From JAMLGJ01 sp047972145 (GTDB lineage: Bacteria > Actinomycetota > Acidimicrobiia > Acidimicrobiales > Microtrichaceae): a stretch of DNA of 15,516 nucleotides. A program made the translations under genes and the position numbers. Where the stretch lies: NCBI GenBank assembly GCA_047972145.1, contig JBKEAI010000005.1:1-15516 (forward strand), in the 5' to 3' direction. The notes beneath the pieces are model-generated. The model made no database searches and was not told the origin of the DNA. It worked only from the letters and a program-made list of their open reading frames with translations. Positions 11,787-15,516 of the stretch are shown in pieces. Each line of letters begins with the position of its first letter. The stretch's first letter is position 1.

Positions 11787-14096
11787 AGTGCCGACGACCT
11801 CCTCGACGGCCTGAACCCAGCTCAACACGAAGCGGTCACCCACCCCGAGGGCCCGCTCCTGGTGATCGCCGGTGCCGGGTCGGGCAAGACCCGGGTGCTG
11901 ACGCACCGGATCGCCCACCTGATCCGCGACGAAGGCGTGTCGCCTTTCGAGATCCTCGCGATCACCTTCACCAACAAGGCGGCGGGCGAGATGCGCGAGC
12001 GGATCTCACGCCTGGTCGGTCCGGTCGCCGACAAGATGTGGATCTCCACCTTCCACTCGGCGTGCGTGCGGATCCTGCGCCGTGATGCGCACCTGCTCGG
12101 CTACCCGTCGAGCTTTTCGATCTACGACCAGGCCGACGCGGTACGCCTCACGGGCTACGTGATCCGTGACCTCGAGCTCAACCCCAAGCAGTACCAGCCG
12201 CGCTCGGTGCATGCCAGGATCTCCGCGGCGAAGAACGAGGGCATGTCACCGGGCGACTTCGAGGACGCCGCGTCGGTGTCGAGTGAACGCAAGGTCGCTC
12301 AGGTCTACACCGAGTACCAGAACCGCCTCCGTGCGGCGGGGGCGATGGACTTCGACGACCTGCTCGCGGTCACCGTCGAGCTGTTCCGGGTGCACCCGGA
12401 GGTGCTGGCCCACTACCAGCAGCGCTTCCGCCATGTGCTGGTCGACGAGTACCAGGACACCAACCCCGTACAGAACGACCTCGTGATGCTCCTCGCCGAG
12501 GACCACCGCAACGTGTGCATAGTCGGCGACACCGATCAGTCGATCTACCGGTTCCGGGCGGCCGACATCCGCAACATCCTGGAGTTCGAGAACACCTTCC
12601 CCGATGCCACGGTGGTGGTGCTCGAGCAGAACTACCGCTCCACCCAGACGATCCTCGACGCGGCCAACGCGGTGATCTCGCACAACGCGCACCGCAAACC
12701 CAAGGCGCTGTGGTCCGACGCCGGCCGTGGCGATCCGATCGTGCGCTTCCAGGGTGAGGACGAGACCGACGAGGCCCAGTGGGTCGCCCACAAGCTCGCC
12801 TCGTTGCACCAGCAGGGAGATGTGCGCTGGAGCGACATGGCGGTGTTCTACCGCACCAACGCGCAGAGCCGTGTGGTGGAGGAGTCACTCATGCGTGCGG
12901 GGATCCCCTACCGCGTGGTCGGCGGGCCGCGCTTCTATGACCGCAAGGAGGTCAAGGACGCGCTCGCCTACCTGAAGGTGATCGTCAACCCGTCCGACGA
13001 GGTGAGCGCCAAACGGGTGGTCAACGTGCCCAAGCGTGGGGTGGGCGACCAGTCGGTTGGCCGGCTGGAGAGCTTCGCACGCAGCCAGGGGATCGGCTTC
13101 GTCGACGCCCTGCACCGCTGGGACGAGGCAGGGGTGTCGCCGCGCTCGGCCAAGGGGATCGACACGTTCTGCGACCTGATCGCAGAACTGGGTCGCCAGC
13201 TCGACGACGGTCCCGCACGGATGCTCGAGTCGATCCTGGAGCGCTCGGGCTACAGGGCAATGCTCGAAGCCGACATCGACTCCGGTGAGCGCCGCCTCGA
13301 AGCCGAGGGGCGCCTGGAGAACCTGGGTGAGCTCGTGGGCGTTGCCGACGAGTTCGACACGGTCGCCGAGTTCCTCGAGTCGGTGTCGCTGGTGGCCGAC
13401 ACCGACCAACTCCCCGACGAGGACGACCCGTCCGACACCGGTGTGGTCCTGATGACCCTCCATGCGGCGAAGGGCCTGGAGTTCCCGGTGGTGTTCATGG
13501 CCGGCATGGAAGAGGGCGTGTTTCCCCACCAGCGTGCGCTCACCGAACCCGACGAGCTCGAAGAGGAACGCCGGCTCTGCTACGTGGGTATCACCCGGGC
13601 GGAGAAGCTCCTGTTCGTCTCCCATGCCTGGTGCCGCACCCTGTGGGGTGCGACCAACTACAACCCTCCGAGTCGGTTCCTCGGCGAGATCCCCGACGAC
13701 CTAATGACCGACGACCCGGCCACCCGCACCACCTCGGGGCGGGGCGCGATGCGCTCGGGTGGTTGGGAGTCGACCTCCTGGCAACCCCGGGGCCGCGAAC
13801 GTGCCCACGAGCGGGCGACCCGGGGCGTGGATGGTTCGAGGTCCTCTTCGGGCACCGGGCCGCTGGTGGGAGCCTCCGCTGGAACTGGTCGCCGCACCCC
13901 GGCGAGCTCGTCGGGGGCGCACCTGCTCGGCATCCAGGTGGGCGACGACGTCACCCATGCCAAGTGGGGCGATGGAGTGGTGCTCGACCTTGCCGGTTCC
14001 GGCGACAAGACCGAGGTGGTGGTGAGGTTCCCCGAGCGGGGAGAGAAGCGGTTGTTGCTCGCATGGGCGCCGTTGCAGAAAGCTGGCAGCCGATGA
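11784..14096 (+). CDS. pcrA: ATP-dependent DNA helicase UvrD/PcrA
   Basis: A 770-aa superfamily 1A 3'-5' helicase for nucleotide-excision repair and replication-conflict clearance. Motifs in order are the Q-motif region LNPAQHEAV (10-18), Walker A GAGSGKT (30-36), motif Ia ITFTNKAAGEM, Walker B VDEYQDTNPVQ (about 218), motif III GDTDQSIYRFRAADIRN, motif IV VLEQNYRST, motif V TLHAAKGLEFPVVF (about 558) and motif VI YVGITRAEKLLF (about 598). A Gly/Arg/Ser-rich linker (about 645-710) leads to a C-terminal Tudor-like module (GIQVGDDVTHAKWGDGVVLD ... FPERGEKRLLLAWAPL) that in PcrA/UvrD binds RNA polymerase. The length is normal for actinobacterial UvrD1/PcrA. The GTG start is supported by the TAGGAT box. 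It overlaps the next gene by ATGA, so the two are probably translationally coupled despite unrelated functions. Confidence 0.96.
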   Translation: MSADDLLDGLNPAQHEAVTHPEGPLLVIAGAGSGKTRVLTHRIAHLIRDEGVSPFEILAITFTNKAAGEMRERISRLVGPVADKMWISTFHSACVRILRRDAHLLGYPSSFSIYDQADAVRLTGYVIRDLELNPKQYQPRSVHARISAAKNEGMSPGDFEDAASVSSERKVAQVYTEYQNRLRAAGAMDFDDLLAVTVELFRVHPEVLAHYQQRFRHVLVDEYQDTNPVQNDLVMLLAEDHRNVCIVGDTDQSIYRFRAADIRNILEFENTFPDATVVVLEQNYRSTQTILDAANAVISHNAHRKPKALWSDAGRGDPIVRFQGEDETDEAQWVAHKLASLHQQGDVRWSDMAVFYRTNAQSRVVEESLMRAGIPYRVVGGPRFYDRKEVKDALAYLKVIVNPSDEVSAKRVVNVPKRGVGDQSVGRLESFARSQGIGFVDALHRWDEAGVSPRSAKGIDTFCDLIAELGRQLDDGPARMLESILERSGYRAMLEADIDSGERRLEAEGRLENLGELVGVADEFDTVAEFLESVSLVADTDQLPDEDDPSDTGVVLMTLHAAKGLEFPVVFMAGMEEGVFPHQRALTEPDELEEERRLCYVGITRAEKLLFVSHAWCRTLWGATNYNPPSRFLGEIPDDLMTDDPATRTTSGRGAMRSGGWESTSWQPRGRERAHERATRGVDGSRSSSGTGPLVGASAGTGRRTPASSSGAHLLGIQVGDDVTHAKWGDGVVLDLAGSGDKTEVVVRFPERGEKRLLLAWAPLQKAGSR

Positions 14097-15516
14097 GCCT
14101 GCCCCTGCTGCCCGGACTCGGTCGCGTGCTGGATCCCCGGAACCTCTCGCCCCGTCGTGTCGCGCGGCGCGCGGGGATGGGTCTCGGGCTGGGTTCCGAA
14201 CCCACCCTTGCGAGCATCGCGGATGACCTGTTGACGATCCACGGCGACGTGGTCGTCATCACCGAGGAGCAGAGCGACGGCAAGGTGCGCGAGCTCACCT
14301 ACGGCCAGATCGCGGAGAGCGTGGCCCGGTACTCGGCGGCGATCGCAGCGCGCTCTGCGCCCGGTGAGCCTGTGGTGGTGGCGACCACCAACGGAGTGGA
14401 CCAGATGCTGGTGAGCCTCGCGGCCGCCCGCGTGGGTCGGCTGCCCGCACCGGTGAACTCGCAGATGTCCACCGCCGAGGTCCGTCACGTCGTGTCGGAC
14501 TGCGGAGCCTCCCTCGTGGTGCGCGATGTGTTCGAGCTCTTGTTGGGGCGGGGATCAGCGGCCGACCGACCGCCTGCGGCCTCGCCGGACCCCGATGCGG
14601 TAGCGGCGTTGTTCTACACCTCGGGCACCACCGGCAAGCCCAAGGGGGCCGAGCTCAGCCACCGTGGTCTCGTCGGCGCGATGTCGGCGGGTGCGCTGGT
14701 CCCACCGGTGTTGGGCGGCACCGAGGTGCTGATGGGTCTGCCGGTGGCCCACATCATGGGCTTCATCGCGCTGTTGGGTCCGCTCGTGATGGGTATGCCC
14801 GTGTACTTCCTGGATCGCTTCGGCGCGGAGCGGGTGCTCGATGTGATCGAGGAGCGACGGGTGAGCGGCTTCGTGGGGGTACCTGCGATGTACCGGATGC
14901 TGCTCGAAGCCGGAGCGGAGGACCGCGACCTCACCTCGGTGCGCTTCTGGATATCGGGGGCCGATGTGATGCCCGCCGATGTGGCGAAGCGGTTCAAGTC
15001 CTTCGGGGCCACAGCGAGCCTCCCATTCGTCGGTTCGCTCGGTGAGGCGGCCTTCGTCGAGGGATACGGCATGGTCGAGGTTGCCGGCGGGGTGGCGGCG
15101 AAGGTGTCCCCTCCGATCCTGCCACTCGGCCTTGGCGACAGCCTCGGCTTCCGCCTTCCCGGTTGGAAGTTCCGCGTCGTCGACGACGACGGTGAACCGG
15201 TCAGCGCGGGCGCGACCGGCGAGCTTCAAGTCAAAGGTCCCGGTGTGTTGAAGGGCTACTGGGGTGACGTAGCCAACAGTGCCTCGGTGCTGACCGACGA
15301 TGGCTGGCTGCGCACCGGCGACCTCGTGCGGTCGGGTCTCTTCGGCACGGTTGTGTTCGTGGGACGGGTGAAGAACGTCGTGCTCACCGGTGGCTACACG
15401 GTGTATCCCGTCGAGGTGCAGTCCGACCTGGAGGAGCACCGCGACGTGGCGGAGGCCGTCGTGCTCGGGGTACCCGACGCTCGTTTCGGGGAGACGGTTG
15501 TAGCTGCGGTGCGCCT
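14093..15516 (+). CDS. AMP-dependent acyl-CoA synthetase/ligase (ANL superfamily), 3' end beyond window
   Basis: 474 codons are visible and the frame is open to the window edge. ANL adenylating enzymes activate a carboxylate as acyl-AMP, then usually transfer it to CoA. The P-loop (A3) is FYTSGTTGKPKGAELSHRG (about 174-192). The aromatic/Gly motif (A5) is GYGMVEVAGG, where Thr of the usual YGxTE is Val. A7 is DGWLRTGDL (about 403) and the hinge (A8) is GRVKNVVLTGGYTVYPVEV (about 424-442). The catalytic A10 lysine would lie past the end. The start ATG 14093 overlaps the pcrA stop (ATGA). The first part reads MSLPLLPGLGRVLDPRNLSP and lacks a signal peptide. The best guess is a medium- or long-chain fatty acyl-CoA ligase; substrate cannot be told from what is visible. 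Confidence 0.9.
   Translation, partial: MSLPLLPGLGRVLDPRNLSPRRVARRAGMGLGLGSEPTLASIADDLLTIHGDVVVITEEQSDGKVRELTYGQIAESVARYSAAIAARSAPGEPVVVATTNGVDQMLVSLAAARVGRLPAPVNSQMSTAEVRHVVSDCGASLVVRDVFELLLGRGSAADRPPAASPDPDAVAALFYTSGTTGKPKGAELSHRGLVGAMSAGALVPPVLGGTEVLMGLPVAHIMGFIALLGPLVMGMPVYFLDRFGAERVLDVIEERRVSGFVGVPAMYRMLLEAGAEDRDLTSVRFWISGADVMPADVAKRFKSFGATASLPFVGSLGEAAFVEGYGMVEVAGGVAAKVSPPILPLGLGDSLGFRLPGWKFRVVDDDGEPVSAGATGELQVKGPGVLKGYWGDVANSASVLTDDGWLRTGDLVRSGLFGTVVFVGRVKNVVLTGGYTVYPVEVQSDLEEHRDVAEAVVLGVPDARFGETVVAAVR

Noticed and set aside
13658..14488. 276-codon minus-strand frame across the pcrA/ligase junction
   Set aside because: It is the complement of the pcrA tail and the ligase N-terminus, both of which show clear family motifs on the plus strand.

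Overview
The window is high-GC DNA with dense coding and frequent GTG starts. It carries guaB3 beside guaB and guaA, a RipA-like NlpC/P60 hydrolase, a UvrD/PcrA helicase with an actinobacterial-type tail, and start codons placed directly at -10 elements. Together these point to an actinomycete-phylum chromosome. My best guess is Acidimicrobiia or a similar deep lineage, judged from protein character only; I could not run a search. Nothing looks like a phage, plasmid, CRISPR array, rRNA or tRNA.

Layout. 2-402 is the broken 3' end of a secreted beta-propeller protein. 590-1528 is a Nudix/CoA-pyrophosphatase-like hydrolase. 1756-2256 (minus) is a single-pass membrane protein with Pro/Gln/Gly-rich and Thr/Pro-rich tails. 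2522-4141 is an aromatic-amino-acid-decarboxylase-like PLP enzyme, convergent with guaB (4275-5816, minus); a repeat-rich terminator region lies between them. 5817-6542 is a gene graveyard holding a frameshifted, truncated ThrE-type exporter fragment (plus) abutting a truncated APC/AGT amino-acid permease fragment (minus). 6543-6932 is a small unrecognised protein. 7042-8172 guaB3 and 8169-9944 guaA overlap by GTGA. 10208-11470 is a secreted coiled-coil NlpC/P60 endopeptidase, followed by a hairpin and a repeat-filled 313-bp gap. 11784-14096 is pcrA/uvrD, overlapping by ATGA the start of an AMP-dependent acyl-CoA synthetase-like gene that runs off the window.

Functional links. guaB (IMP to XMP) and guaA (XMP to GMP) are the two dedicated GMP-synthesis steps. 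guaB3 is an IMPDH paralogue that here lacks the catalytic cysteine. The other genes are ordinary housekeeping or envelope functions.

The most notable patterns are these. (1) Five genes have a TAnnnT box 6 or 7 nt before the start codon and no good Shine-Dalgarno, which predicts leaderless mRNAs. (2) Low-complexity insertions interrupt three unrelated enzymes (Nudix, PLP decarboxylase, GuaA), and GuaA also has an N-terminal 27-bp tandem repeat. (3) Two convergent transporter genes seem to have been truncated by one deletion. (4) A family of GTTCAAGTTC inverted repeats sits between convergent genes. I see no convincing novel multi-gene system here.
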